DNA from: Lunularia cruciata
Taxonomy: Eukaryota > Streptophyta > Marchantiopsida > Lunulariales > Lunulariaceae
Reading direction: 5' to 3'
Length of the DNA stretch: 64,000 bases
NCBI GenBank assembly: GCA_948567375.1
Contig: OX419762.1
Location: forward strand, 19,460,727-19,524,726
The stretch's first letter is position 1; each line of letters starts with the position of its first letter. Under the pieces are notes generated by a model. That model had not been told where the DNA came from. It saw only the letters and a program-made list of their open reading frames with translations, and made no database searches. Below, one piece after another: positions 11,101 through 21,668 of the stretch. The position numbers were made by a program, and so were the translations under genes.

Positions 11101-12884
11101 CGCTCCGCATCATCCGTCTTACCCTCTGTCTTATCCTCTGCCTTAACGCTGGAAAAACCGTCATCATCAGACTCAGGAGTCACCTCTGCCTTCACAATGG
11201 GAAATGCTTTCTCCACAGACTCGGGTGTCACCTCTGCAGTCTCGGCAGGATATTCTTTCTCAGAATCAACGTTGCCATTCTCATCCTTCTCCCCGTTTTC
11301 TTCGTGCACTTCTTTCTCCACTTCACCTTCTCCCTGTTCAGGTTCTGGAACAGAAGAATATGTTGCTTCTACTTCAGGGTCGGGGACTGCCCTTATTTTT
11401 AGGGGTATATCCTGAACATCTTGTTCTTCACGAGCTTCTTCGAACTGTTCCTCGACATCATCTTCTCCTTCGCTGTCATCAATTAATTCTTCCTCCCCTG
11501 CTTCATCCTGCTCATCTCCATTGTCTCGCTCCTCACTGTCACCCTCACTTTGTTGAGCCTCGTCATCCTCTGACGTTAACTTCGCGGTAGGCATGGCCAT
11601 TACCCTGGTAGGCTCTTCTGGTGTGTCCGCGGGAGATGCTCTTTCGTCAACAACATCGTCTACAGCGTCAGCATCATCGCCACTACCGTATTGAGATGCG
11701 GAGTCCTCCAACTCTGGTGTACTTGGCTGCGCAGGCTCTTCGGCTTTCAAATCCTCCTCTTGGCCATCATCCCCTAATTCGTGAATTCTACTGACTTCGA
11801 CTGGTAGTTCAGGTGCTAGTTCGGAATCAGTACTTGCGGAAATTTCCTGCGGTACTGGCTCCTGAGCTTGTAGGTCTTGAATTTCTGCCTTCTTGACGTC
11901 CTCTAAGTCTGGGCCCTCTTTAGGATCGCGTTCCTCCCCATCTTCAATAGTATTGACATTCTCCTGAGCATTCTTAGCACCATTCTCTTCAACATCAATT
12001 TCAACCCCCTGGTCCTCACTATCATTCTCATCTTCATCAGTAAGATAGGGTTCATCCTCAGCCGTGAGTTTTGCTTTAGGCATTGGGCTCAGGACCTCTT
12101 TTGATTCTATGGCGGAGTCCTCAGGAATATCGTCGGCTTGGTTTACGGCAGCGACCTTCTCGAGAACCAAAGGTAAAAGTGCATCTACGATGCTACCGAA
12201 GCTAGCATCTTCCACTGATTGATTTCGACTTTCTGCAAGTTCAGAAATACGCTGCCTAAACTTCTCTTCACTTGAATTATCGATTACGAAGGTGTCCAAC
12301 GATGGCTCTCCCTTTATCATCTGATTGAGGCGCATGAGTGCGCCTTGCTGCGCCACGCTCATGTCAACAGGAGGATCCCCAAGCACGGCAGGGCCAGACA
12401 ATGAACCTACCGGAGAAGAAATCTTAGGGCTCGCAGTATCGAAGCTGGCGGCGGAGGAAGACGCCATTCGTTCCAAGGCACTACCAAAACTCTCACCGCT
12501 ACCAAAGCTTGCCTCTCCATCCTCTTCCACAGCATCATTTTCCTCAGTTTCGTCAGTAACAGGCGCTCGGACTCGGATTTGAAGCCCACCTGCAGCCTGG
12601 TCCCGCCCGTCGCTGCTGCCGTGCTCCTGCTCCTGTTGTTGCTGCCCCGGCTGCTGCACTACTCCCGCTGGCGCGTCCTCAAACACATCCGCATCTTCCT
12701 GCTCGTTCTCGTCCAGAAGCACATCATCTCCCTCCTCGAACGTATCTCTATCCGACTCTCCTCCTTGCTCCACTACCGCGTTCTCCACTGCCGCCATGCC
12801 TCCCTCTCTTGCATTCGCATCCGCCGAGCTCGTTTGTGAGTCTGTTTCTAAACGTAACCCGGACATCTTCCGGATTAGGTTCAT
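8118..12884 (-). CDS. TOC159: TOC159-type chloroplast preprotein import receptor GTPase
   Basis: The protein is a 1588-residue GTPase receptor of the TOC translocon at the chloroplast outer envelope, where this family recognises transit peptides with Toc34 and Toc75. It has three parts. The acidic A domain (about 1-945) is rich in Glu and Asp. The AIG1/Toc GTPase domain (about 950-1200) has P-loop GKTGVGKS (962-969), DTPG (1009-1012) and a THAS segment at 1081. A second acidic run (about 1210-1233) and a charged helix lead into the membrane-anchor M domain (about 1270-1588), which holds NQWLVRPVLETHGWDHD (W1347, W1358). The coding region has no intron and no lesion. Met1 (12884) has C at -3; Met7 (12866) has A at -3 and may be the better start. 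The long A domain favours the Toc159 branch over Toc120/132, but paralogue identity is not proven. The A domain holds short internal repeats: MPKAKLT at 268 and MPTAKLT near 433; AEVTPES at 550 and 566. Confidence 0.95.
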   Translation of the reverse strand: MNLIRKMSGLRLETDSQTSSADANAREGGMAAVENAVVEQGGESDRDTFEEGDDVLLDENEQEDADVFEDAPAGVVQQPGQQQQEQEHGSSDGRDQAAGGLQIRVRAPVTDETEENDAVEEDGEASFGSGESFGSALERMASSSAASFDTASPKISSPVGSLSGPAVLGDPPVDMSVAQQGALMRLNQMIKGEPSLDTFVIDNSSEEKFRQRISELAESRNQSVEDASFGSIVDALLPLVLEKVAAVNQADDIPEDSAIESKEVLSPMPKAKLTAEDEPYLTDEDENDSEDQGVEIDVEENGAKNAQENVNTIEDGEERDPKEGPDLEDVKKAEIQDLQAQEPVPQEISASTDSELAPELPVEVSRIHELGDDGQEEDLKAEEPAQPSTPELEDSASQYGSGDDADAVDDVVDERASPADTPEEPTRVMAMPTAKLTSEDDEAQQSEGDSEERDNGDEQDEAGEEELIDDSEGEDDVEEQFEEAREEQDVQDIPLKIRAVPDPEVEATYSSVPEPEQGEGEVEKEVHEENGEKDENGNVDSEKEYPAETAEVTPESVEKAFPIVKAEVTPESDDDGFSSVKAEDKTEGKTDDAERKQIDEEDSDSQPEPKSTPLLKSEPEAETEVIKSQSTVLDEPPSPADVEEQGQTETADEPAEGSANLATPSSSPEGTEDFLDDLSKQDSAIPLPQTYEENDVGVASDAEKGEEDEEIADEDAAVRKPFNLEASEDDSKIVTSIEEPNESTGEADFSQSKSRRDSQDETLSVDADDREDADNGGEWDEEIEEDDNEDADSLLESSSALAALVRAADAPGGGEADTPSLGAAGPSLPARPTRVGRAAPSLDPAPRAVQPRSTGAASTQLSTTDESQANGEAGDGNEETREKLQVIRVKFLRLALRLGQSAHNVVVAQVLYRLGLAEQLRGGRSSSRSGAFSFDRASAIAEEQEAAGPEELDFTCTIMLLGKTGVGKSATINSIFDEAKTGTNAFMPSTRKVQEIVGHVHGIKVRVIDTPGLLPSVADQRHNEKIMASVKRFIKKSPPDIVLYFDRLDMQSRDYGDLPLLRTITDTFGAAVWFNAIVVLTHASSAPPDGPNGLPLSYEMFVAQRSHVVQQTIRQAAGDMRLMNPVSLVENHTACRMNRAKQRVLPNGQVWKPQLLLLCFASKILAEANSLLKLQDNTPGRPFGARPRVPPLPFLLSSLLQSRAQLKLPDEQMGDEDESDEELDEEDDSDEEEDYDQLPPFRRLAREEVAELDEDNRRKYFEELAERERLFQKKQWKEELKRRREMKRRMAEAPRGEQTQLADEGADDDMGRSGTVPVPMPDMALPPSFDSDNPSHRYRYLETANQWLVRPVLETHGWDHDSGYDGFSLEKMFVVGEKIPASVSGQITKDKKEANLTMECAASLKHGEGKVTLAGLDLQTIGKDLAYTLRSETRFSNFKGNKTTGGLALTLLGDTVAAGMKIEDRLIVGKRLKLVLNGGAITGRGDVAYGGSLEATLRDKDYPLSRTLSTLGLSIMDWHGDLAIGGNLQSQMVVGKTMMVGRANLNNRGAGQISIRASSSEQLQMALIGLLPVIRSLVNRLFFAQPQQ

Positions 12885-13540
12885 TCGCTACCCCTCAAAC
12901 CCCTCTTAACCCCCTCCCCGTCTTTGAAACCGTCCCGCTCTATCCAATTCCTCACGCCCCTCTCCTCTCCCTACTCTTACCTGCGCATTGCGCGATTCAC
13001 CCCAACAAAACAACCAGAGAAAGGAAAAGATCAGACCAGGAACAGGACGGACAGATGCAGTAAGAAGGAACAAGAAGCAGAAGATGCAGGTTAAGGGTGA
13101 AACAGGGAATGGGATACGTGCGGAGTGGAGCGCACACGCAGTGGTCTCCTGGAGCTACCTACCTTGAACTGGAAGAAGGAAGAGTACGCGGAGCAGACTC
13201 GGCGGAGCTTCTGTGTCTTGTTGTCCTTCCTCCTGTGAGACGAGCTCAGGACGAGAATGCACCCAGAGAAAGAAAAGCCTCATCCGTCGGTTTCTCGCTC
13301 TTTCGGTCCGGTCGGTCAGTCCCACGGAGCTAGCCCTATCTGGTAATCTTCCCGGGGAACTACTGTGCTAACACACTCTCCTTCAAGGTGTATCACCGAA
13401 GAAGATTCCACAAGGATAAAAGGTTCGACTTCTCGTACTGCCCATTCGATTGCTTCATCGACGTGGGAAAGCGCACGCAGATTATAGCCATTCCCTTTTC
13501 GGCTTTGAGGTTGAAGAGATTTACACGAGGGGCTAATTAA
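12885..13540 (-). promoter_or_regulatory. 5' leader and proximal promoter region of the TOC159-type gene
   Basis: This is the sequence upstream of the start codon on the minus strand. It is pyrimidine-rich in the gene's sense just before the ATG, as plant leaders often are. I see no clear TATA box and cannot place the transcription start. A leader intron cannot be excluded. Open frames on the plus strand here (for example 13097-13333) have no recognisable product. Confidence 0.4.
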
Positions 13541-13546
13541 AACTCG

Positions 13547-13587
13547 TTATCGCCCTATAACCACGTGTCGCCTCAATGTGGCACGTG
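13547..13587 (-). promoter_or_regulatory. Paired G-boxes plus GATAA box upstream of TOC159
   Basis: Two perfect CACGTG hexamers stand at 13562-13567 and 13582-13587, exactly 20 bp apart. Both have flanks that fit ABRE/G-box contexts (CACGTGTC and CACGTGGC). A GATAA word (I-box type) lies on the minus strand at 13547-13551. G-box and GATAA combinations are known in light-regulated plant promoters and bind bZIP or bHLH factors. The cluster lies about 680 bp upstream of the TOC159 start. That it regulates this gene is inferred from position. Confidence 0.45.
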
Positions 13588-14440
13588 GCATCTCCAAGTT
13601 GGCATGTCGATGCTCCCATTGGGTATCCTTTTCGCCAACAGAAATATCAATTCTATTTTCCATTTCCCAATAAATTTACTTCATTCTGCGCCTTTTTATC
13701 CACAAGATCCTGCCCCCCTCGTTGCGTTCCTTCTGTTCTCATCTCCCACCGTATCCTCACCGGATGTGTCCGCGATGGTGACGATTCTCCTGTCGAGTCC
13801 CAGTCCTAAGGCTGTCACTCACATGTTGTTCTGCACTTGGCAGATACGTCGTCAAAGCTTGAACCAAGTTGTGACGACCTTACCAAGACGTGAGCCTCTA
13901 TGCATATGGGGTTATTTGTTTATAAAATATTCCACTGATAACATATTGTGTAAAACGAAAAAGGCGACCGCGAAGGAAAAACGAAGGATGGGAAGACCCT
14001 ATCAAGCCGTACAAGCGAGAGACAAAGGTAACATGGGGCTAAGCCCCAATATATTGTGTAAAATAGTCCCGCACTTGGAGATTGTAAGAAGGTTTCTATT
14101 CTTTCCCCTAAACTGAAAACATTTTGCAATTACATTCTGAGAAAACCCAAAGGTGGACGTCCGTACTCCCAGCATGGGAAAGTGAACAATAGTGATAGGA
14201 TGGAGCTAACCAGTCAGTAATTGCACTTGAAAGAAGAAGAATAGATTGGAAAAGTAACACGAATTGCAGAAGAACACCACGTGAACGACACACACATAGC
14301 ATGACAAAAACAAAAGATATCAAAAAGGATGGGAAGGCCCATCAAGTCAAACAAGGATAAAACTTAGACTGTAAAATGGAGCTAAACTCTATTAACACAT
14401 GAATGAAAAAAATCTGTCCCCTTGTACTTTACTGTAAACA
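13588..14440. other. Upstream flank, no gene recognised
   Basis: A 183-codon plus frame at 13565-14116 has no recognisable domain and is probably chance. Around 13985-14050 and 14326-14390 two stretches share a word like GGATGGGAAG and a following segment, which suggests an old local duplication about 340 bp apart. Confidence 0.35.
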
Positions 14441-14845
14441 ATCTCCAAAGAATTTGAGCATCCAAGAAGCATACTACCTTGTGTGATTGTTCTACTCTCC
14501 ATAAGTTGATCTCGGCGTAATTTGAGTATTTAAAGAAGCAATTAACTAGTGTGATTGTTCTATTGTCCATGATCTATAAACTAGTGTAATTATTATATTA
14601 CCCATAATCAGAGCATCCAAATAAGTATGATTGTTCTATTCTCCGTAATTTGAGCATCCAAAGAAACATATTCCCTATTGTGATTGTTCTATTATTGATT
14701 ATATTAGCACATGATCATCATAGAACAATAGACACCTACTATCTAAAAGCAAATTATAAAGTAGAAAAGTGGAAAATGATACCTCAATAAATAGTCTATT
14801 CTCCATAATTTGAACATCCAAAGAAACATATCACTTAGTGTGTTC
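14441..14845. repeat. Degenerate tandem array
   Basis: Five to six imperfect copies of a unit containing TGATTGTTCTATTCTCCATA followed by ATTTGAGCATCCAAAGAAAC can be seen. TGATTGTTCT recurs exactly at 14484, 14552, 14628 and 14681, with further eroded units near 14585 and 14790. Spacing varies (68, 76 and 53 bp between exact hits), so units have gained and lost segments. No coding capacity. Confidence 0.7.
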
Positions 14846-14984
14846 TACACTTGAAGACCTTAGTTGCTATTACTTTTCTTACCACCTATCCAAGGGGATG
14901 TGTAATTCCCTCTAAAACTACATTGTGTATGAGATTTATAACCACAAAATTCACTATTATAACTTAATTGTCTTGGATCATATA

Positions 14985-16170
14985 CAAGTCTACCTTGACT
15001 TATGTTGACTAAAATGCATACCAACAATCCTTTAAAATAAAGTACTCATTCCTTATACAATTACAAACACTATATCTCTAATCAGTCATATAGATCAATC
15101 TTGTATCTAAAATAGAACAACACTTACAAGTAATTAATGAAGATGCAAATGGATAGACAAGACCTAGGTTGAACCTCATCATTGTAGATAGTAATTGGTA
15201 CAAGAAAGTAGTTAATAGGAGTCAAAATGCTCTAATGTAAGGTTAATCACAATCCAATTTCTTGCACTCTTGCCATAGCAAGAACAAGATATACCCTAAT
15301 AACACAAGGAATGGATGCTTCAACTAGAATAAAATGCAAGGCCTATTGAAATTGTTAGTTTATCAAAGAAGGCTACAATATTCTAATCCAATCAAAAAGA
15401 GATGAAACATCATCTTGTGCTTAGAGGAAAAACTATCTCTTATTGCTACTATAGTACTTGGAGAGAAAATTATTCCTCCATAAAATAGTAGGAAATCAAA
15501 GTTGACAAGAGTACCTAACTACCTAAAAATTATATGTGTACTCATAGATAGTAAACATACCTCTCCACATAATATTAGTAAAGACTTTTGTCTATGCACA
15601 AATTCCTCTATCATACAATACTAGTCCAATGAAATCACCAAAAAATCTCATGATCCTCTTATCAAAGGCTCTTAAACAATATAGAAAGGTCCAAAAGAAA
15701 GAATCATAGAAAGTAGATAGATTTATGAATGAGCAACACTAGGAGAGATTAAACCTAATATCACATATGATCTCCTTATGGAGGAAGATCATCCAAATGA
15801 AGAATATTCTTTGCAAGGGTAGGATCTAAAAAGTATTTGACAAATCCTCAAACTTAATTTTCACTCCAAGAATAAGTAAGCTAACTACAGTTGTAATATA
15901 TTTGTTTAATAGCCAAAAGTGAGGAGGAACATCTAAAGAGGACAACATACTACATCTTGACATTTTGACTCTCAAGTTTATAATCTAAACAGGAAAGGCA
16001 TGCCTAATTTAATCTACATGGCCCATCATATGTATATTGTCCACTAAGGAGAGAAATATATAACTTAATATGACTGAATTAGTTTTTAAAAAAAGAGCTC
16101 AAAAGTAAGCAATGGAAAAAAGAGACCTCTAGGGAATCTCTATGGAGATCTGGTTTTTGGAAGTATTCTC
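14985..16170 (-). pseudogene. Non-LTR-type reverse transcriptase element, decayed copy 2
   Basis: This stretch aligns by eye, in the same orientation and order, with copy 1 at 2340-3620. Shared landmarks on the plus strand include the segment around AACACTATATC (15067), the GAAGATGCA..GGAT..AC..GACCTAGG segment (15139-15170), CTTTGCAAGGGTAGGATCTA (about 15810), and the stretch ending in GCAATGGAAAAAAGAGACC (about 16110). It covers the part from reverse transcriptase motif B to the C-terminus. It has no long open frame and is more eroded than copy 1. It stops about 160 bp before the solo LTR at 16327. Confidence 0.65.
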
Positions 16171-16326
16171 AACTACCTCAAGGAAGTGCTTAAGGAAGGA
16201 TAAGAATGCATCCTAAGGTCATTTCCTTGACAATTTTAATCTTGAGGCTCAATTGGATGACAAGTTTTAGCATGAGTAGTCTACACCTTGTTGCAACAAA
16301 CATATTCCTTCCAACAAACAACCCTT

Positions 16327-16901
16327 TGTAACAATTCAAAGAAAAAAGCATACAAGATGGGAACTCATTAAGCACACAAAGTTTGAACTCTCAAAAGACT
16401 TTGATACCCCAAATGAGCACCGAGTTTATTTATATAGCCAATAGGATCCACTCCGAGGAAGCTAAACCTTAGATTAGACATATGGATTGGTGGCATGTTA
16501 GCAAGCTACACCCTTAGATTAGATGCACGCATTGGTTACATGTTGATCTTGGTCCTATTTGGTTGGTCAAACAAGTCTGACCTTTAGGGAATCTTTTTGT
16601 TGGAAGCTCAAAATAGCATGCAAGAGATACCATTGGAAAGATCTTGATGAGATAGACAAAGGAGGGGGGAAGAAGGCAACCACTTATGGCTCAAAGAGAA
16701 GTTAAGCTTCCATTTTTAGGCCTAATTCCTTTGTTTAGGCTTTCTAAATTGGCTCCAAAGTTTTTGGTGTGTTTTTGGCCTCTATGATTTATTAATAAAA
16801 GTCCTCTTTTGGTGACTCCTCTATTTGATCTACTCACGTCTCTAAAGATATTACCAAGCCAATTTTCACTTGAAGTTAATGTTTTAAACTGATTTATTAC
16901 G
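16327..16901 (-). mobile_element. Solo LTR, family LTR-A, copy 1 (short form)
   Basis: About 575 bp, homologous to the reverse complement of the solo LTR at 30996-31736 over most of its length. Shared words include TTGGTTGGTCAAACA, GGCCTAATTC and GTCCTCTTTTGGTGA. The left end reads TGTAAC; the right end reads TTACG instead of TTACA. Flanking 5-mers CCCTT (16322-16326) and CTCTT (16902-16906) match at 4 of 5 positions, fitting a decayed target duplication. It lacks the 155-bp internal duplication found in copies 2 and 3. No internal retroelement sequence adjoins it. Confidence 0.65.
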
Positions 16902-19900
16902 CTCTTGGACCTAGTTTAGACTTCCTATAGTTGCAACCAACATCAACTTAAATTGTAGACCATGATATGCTCTCTTGAGCAAGGAAGGTCTCATGAGATC
17001 TACTACCAATAGAGAGATATTTTGATTAATCTCTATCATTCATAAAGGAGTCTGTGTAGGCTTTGGAATGGCATGCAACCAATGCATTCACAACATAAAC
17101 TCTAAAAATGCACACTCTCCCAATTTGGATTGAGGTAAGCACATACAAGTATGACTTTGGTAGAAATTAGAATCCAATAAAAGTGTCACCAAGCCTTCAA
17201 ATTTTCATTCCAAAGATTCATTACAATAACACTAAAACAAATCACAATGTTATACATGCAAAATAAGATTATGCACAAGAGGTCGGGTCATAAATATAAT
17301 ACATACTATAGTACAACCATTCCAAATCCAAGAGAGAGCCTATTTTTATGTGGATTTATGAGCCATACTCACCATGGATTTAATGGGTTTGGTCACTCTT
17401 ATCAAGCTATCTCAATTCTTATTAAGGTAGAGCAATCCTCCAATTGCCTAAAGTTGCAAGCTAGCTTTCAATGATCACCAATAAAAGGTCTTCTTGCTCT
17501 CTACTGAGCTAACTTATTGGCAACTAGTTTCCCTTCCTTGAATTGAATCATAAAATTTGCAAAATTTTTGGTCCTCCAACCCTTCCACTCTTGACCTCTA
17601 CCAACAAGCCCAAATCAACTAACAAACGTGGGTTATCTTATCCTCATTTCTCATGGCTTGAAGAACTCCCACACAATATCACTAAGAGTATGTATCAAGT
17701 TAAAAGTCTCTTGTTGCACTCATCATCCCATCCACATCCTATGTACATCATTTGGAGAGCCTAGTCATAATATGGACTAAACTTACCTCCCATCTCTCTC
17801 ACTATCTTGTTCTTGGACTTATCGCTATCTGGTTCACCTTTGGTTGGGATGTGGATTTGGTCTTAGAATGTGGATTTGGTCTTAGAACCCAAAGTGCACC
17901 ATCTATGCCATAGGTAAGTGGTGTTTTCTTGAACTAAGCCCCAAATTTGAGTGATGCAATGCTTAAGACCTCATTCTCTAAACACTTCACTCACTCTCTT
18001 GACCTTAATGAGCAAAGATAGTTCAAGGTTGCCATCAATCATACCCCCACTTCACTTCTTTCCCAAACAATCACTCATATATTTATTTTTTTATTTTTTT
18101 TTTATTTTTTTTTAATCAAACTATTGTCAAAGATAACACAATCCTCAATATGTACAACATGCACCAATTACAAGCACATGATAACATCAAGAAATGTATG
18201 GGATTGAAGGTGTGAATGGTGATTTTTACTAAATAAAAGAGGATTTGGATTGCCTACTCTATACACCAAATAACTCAAAGCCAAACAACCCAATAATCCC
18301 TCTATTGATTTTGGTGGAGCACCCTTGTTGACAAAATTGGGAACTCTCTTAGAGCAAATCTTGGGCAAGAAATAATCCAAAAGAGACTAACTCTACTCAA
18401 TCCCACCAAAGACTGATCCAACTCACAAGGCATTCCCTTTCAATGAACCACATCAACTCCTCAAGAAATAAGAACTAACTAAAAATGCAACTAGATTGAT
18501 TACACCCAATTCAATCAAGTAGGTAATCTGACTAGGATTGACCAAATTTTGAGCTAAGATAAGCCTAAACCCAAGGCTAACCAAAACTAAAATTAACCAA
18601 AGAGGCCCAAGGCTAACTATTAGACTACATACTACTATTTAGACCCAACTCCTATGCTTTTGCATATTTGTTGACTTGGCTACTATGCAGTCTTATCTCT
18701 ATCACCTAGACTTGAAGAACCAATCAAGTACTTCTTTGGAGTAAACCAAATCAAATGTTGAGTTAAACACTAACTAAGGAGACTTGATGCATCATTTTCC
18801 CTCTAATTGTTACCATTAAGCTTAGTTAATCAAAATTGGTTGTGGTTGAGGAAGGCCCATTACCTTGGTATATGGCTACCTTAGAGCCAAAATGTATATT
18901 TAATTCACTCATCCATTGGATCCACTACTTGAGGTAACAACACATATCCTTACTATCACCCTTTGATGGAGTACTATCTACTCATCTATCACTCCCAATC
19001 ATTTATAGAACCAAGGATGAAGTATTTACAATTATGCCAATCTTCTTTTTTGTTGGAGTGCCTCCTTAAGAAAAAAAACTTTGTGTACCTACTTAATTGG
19101 CACCTTTCTCCTAACAAAGCTTCCTATCTTCCTAATCATGCCTTGTGGTTGCCATCTAACGTGCTTTCCTTGGAGCATATAAGTTTGGTCCATGGTCTTG
19201 CCTCCTACTATAAGGTGATTGGTTATTCTTTGTTTCTTCCTTTGGGTGCCTTCAATGCTAGAACTATGGGACTTGACTCTACCCCTACCTCTACCTCAAT
19301 ATAGGAAAAACTAGTCTTGCACACCTACTCTTCTCCTATTCCAATAGATTGGACCAATTTTTTCTTCCTTAATTTGAAATTCTATACTTTTACCAATCTA
19401 TTGATGGTATCCAAGTCCTACATTGCTGCTTTATTTGTTGTTATTATTGTCTTCTCTTCCTATGAATGCCTTTGCTTTGCTCTAGAGTGCATGACAATGC
19501 AATGTTCTTGATGATCCTCTTGATTTCTCCCTTAACTGCTTGGAAGAAACTCATTGGTGTGGAATCAAGCATTTGGTCAATAGCTTGCAGCTTGACCTTT
19601 GGGGTACTAGCTCCTACTTTGGGACTTATTGACATTGGAGATTCCCCCAAGGTTTTCTTTATTAAGCACTCAAATTTCCTAATCCTTGCCAGTCAAATAG
19701 ACTTTTTTCTCCCCTACTTTAGCATTGCCTTGGGGCTCTTCATTTCATGCTTCTCATGCCACAACTATATCTTGGCTACTTATTCAAGATCCACTCTCAA
19801 GAATCCCCTTACAACCTTTTATATTGAGGTGTATTCTTTCACCCCATTCTACAAATTGTTTAACTACCTTTGAGCTTCCTCTTGTTCAGCTCAAATCTTT

Positions 19901-20387
19901 GCAAGCTCATCCTCCAAGATTTGATTTTGAATTGCATCTTTTACCACAAATTGGATAGCCTTTGATAGAGTATTGATATTGTTTGGCTCCTCTCTTACTA
20001 GATAAGCTATCCTATTGACTACCACTACAATTTTTCAAATACCTCTTATGTAAGTGTGCAATAGAATCACAACATTCCCAAATAGAAATTTGTGGTGCAT
20101 AAAGTTTTACAAAATTTTTTCTATTTGTTAATTTCACTCTTGTTCATAAAGATATAATAATGTAATTTCTTGTTTAAGAAGGAAAACTTCTTAGTTGGCT
20201 TTCATTTGGAGGTGTGTCTATATATGTCATAGTACAAAGGAAACAAGTACAAAGCCAAAGGCACTTGGAAGGAGGAATGAAAAATTATACAAGACCAAAG
20301 GGTGGTTTGGAACAAAGCACATACATACAAAGGACCTTTGTACTTGAAGACCTTTGGCCAAAATATGTTTGCCTCTAAAGACCTTTT
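16902..20387. other. Repeat-rich DNA, no gene recognised
   Basis: No domain is recognisable. Frames such as 18963-19304 and 19466-19873 (plus) show no conserved motif. A T-rich low-complexity run lies at about 18080-18116. This may be very old transposon sequence. Confidence 0.4.
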
Positions 20388-20545
20388 GCTTGGACATTGT
20401 TGCATTGGAAGGATGTAAAAAAATTCAATTCATTGCCAATATGGCTGAAGAACTACCACCAAATATGCTTGGACATTGTTGCACCTAAAAGATGTAGAAA
20501 AGATTAATTCATTGCCATCTATTTGAAGAATTACCACCCAAAGCC
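20388..20545. repeat. Two-unit tandem duplication, 79 bp period
   Basis: GCTTGGACATTGTTGCA begins at 20388 and again at 20467. The following 60 bp also match imperfectly, ending in a GAAGAA.TACCACC segment in each unit. The neighbourhood (20290-20600) is full of ACCTTTGG-type words. Confidence 0.65.
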
Positions 20546-21302
20546 GTTTGCATTCAAGAAAGAGTTTTGTATATGTAGAAGAGAACTACTCGCCAAAGGT
20601 TTTTTTTGGCATGTATAAAGAAGGATGGCATCACTAACTAGTCAATCACTGAAGAATGATGACTGAAGAATCTGGCTATAAAATCAAGTGCATACTAATC
20701 AACTTTACTTTTCACAAGGTGATTTTATTCTCATATTAGAGTGAGCTAAGAAACTTTAAGTCTTTGTAAGCCTTTTTAGTTCTTAAAATTTTTTTAGGTT
20801 TTCAACATTTATCTTCATTGCCAACCCAAATTTGACCAGAAACATGGTATTTGTCTAAAAACCCATGAAAAAGATCCCCCAAAACCATCTTTCATAATCT
20901 AGCATAAACAAGTGAGTGATCCATTGTAGAAGTGAGGTGATCAAGACCAAGCATCATGGCATCTTGCTCTAGAACTAGGAGTTGAGCAACTTCCTAGTGA
21001 TCCATAAAATAAGAGGGAAAGAAAGAGAGATTGACTTGGGACTTGAGAGGAAAAACATACAACTAGAGTGAAGAGAATTAGAGAAATGTGTTGGTTTTAG
21101 ATGTAGGACCAACAGAAGCAATGATAATTGATACAAAGTTTGGCAAAAAAGTTGTAATTCTAATATCAAGGTGACCTTTGCAAATAAGTGGTCAAAGAGC
21201 AATGGATAGAGTGTGGGGAGTTACAAGGACAAATGGAAATAGTGGAGATGGTTATGAAGTTGTTCAAGCCAAAGAGAATAACCTATCTTACCAATAGTCA
21301 AG

Positions 21303-21668
21303 TTGTCTTCTTTGAGTAAATGTACTAGGGGAGAACTTGTCTATTGGGCAGACCTGTTTTACTTTCAAGTGAGGAGTCTACATATGGAATTTGAGGAAGA
21401 TAGTGGAGCAATACATTTGGGGCTGAGCTTATTTACAAAGGAGGAGCACAAGAAGTACCCAAGTCATTTCCATCCAACAATTTACTTTACCTTGCAACCC
21501 AAAGGCAAATTGTTCATCAAGAAGTACACAAAAGCATATACAAAGTATGCGATAATAGGAGAACTTGTGCTAGTAGAGGAAGAAGTGACCACCACAAAGG
21601 CAAGGAAAGAAGAGGATGCTTTTAGTGAAGTCTCCCAAACCAGCAAAGAGACCAAGGAGAAATCCTAA
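21303..21668 (+). CDS. Unrecognised 121-codon frame, probable element fragment
   Basis: An open frame of 121 codons, much longer than its neighbours in this AT-rich DNA, with a Lys/Glu-rich second half (TTTKARKEEDAFSEV near the end). I do not recognise the family. The frame upstream (21160-21300) and the bases after the stop (a run of GGAGGAAGAAG) look like a continuing acidic/basic coding stretch with stops, so this is probably a surviving window of a larger dead gene or retroelement-carried gene. It ends about 210 bp before the solo LTR at 21881. Confidence 0.3.
   Translation: MSSLSKCTRGELVYWADLFYFQVRSLHMEFEEDSGAIHLGLSLFTKEEHKKYPSHFHPTIYFTLQPKGKLFIKKYTKAYTKYAIIGELVLVEEEVTTTKARKEEDAFSEVSQTSKETKEKS

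Noticed and set aside
14441-14845. CRISPR-like array
   Set aside because: Eukaryotic nuclear context, irregular spacing and degenerate units; it is an ordinary tandem repeat.
18080-18116. T-rich run as a poly(A) tail of a minus-strand retroposon
   Set aside because: No body of a retroposon or target duplication is recognisable beside it.
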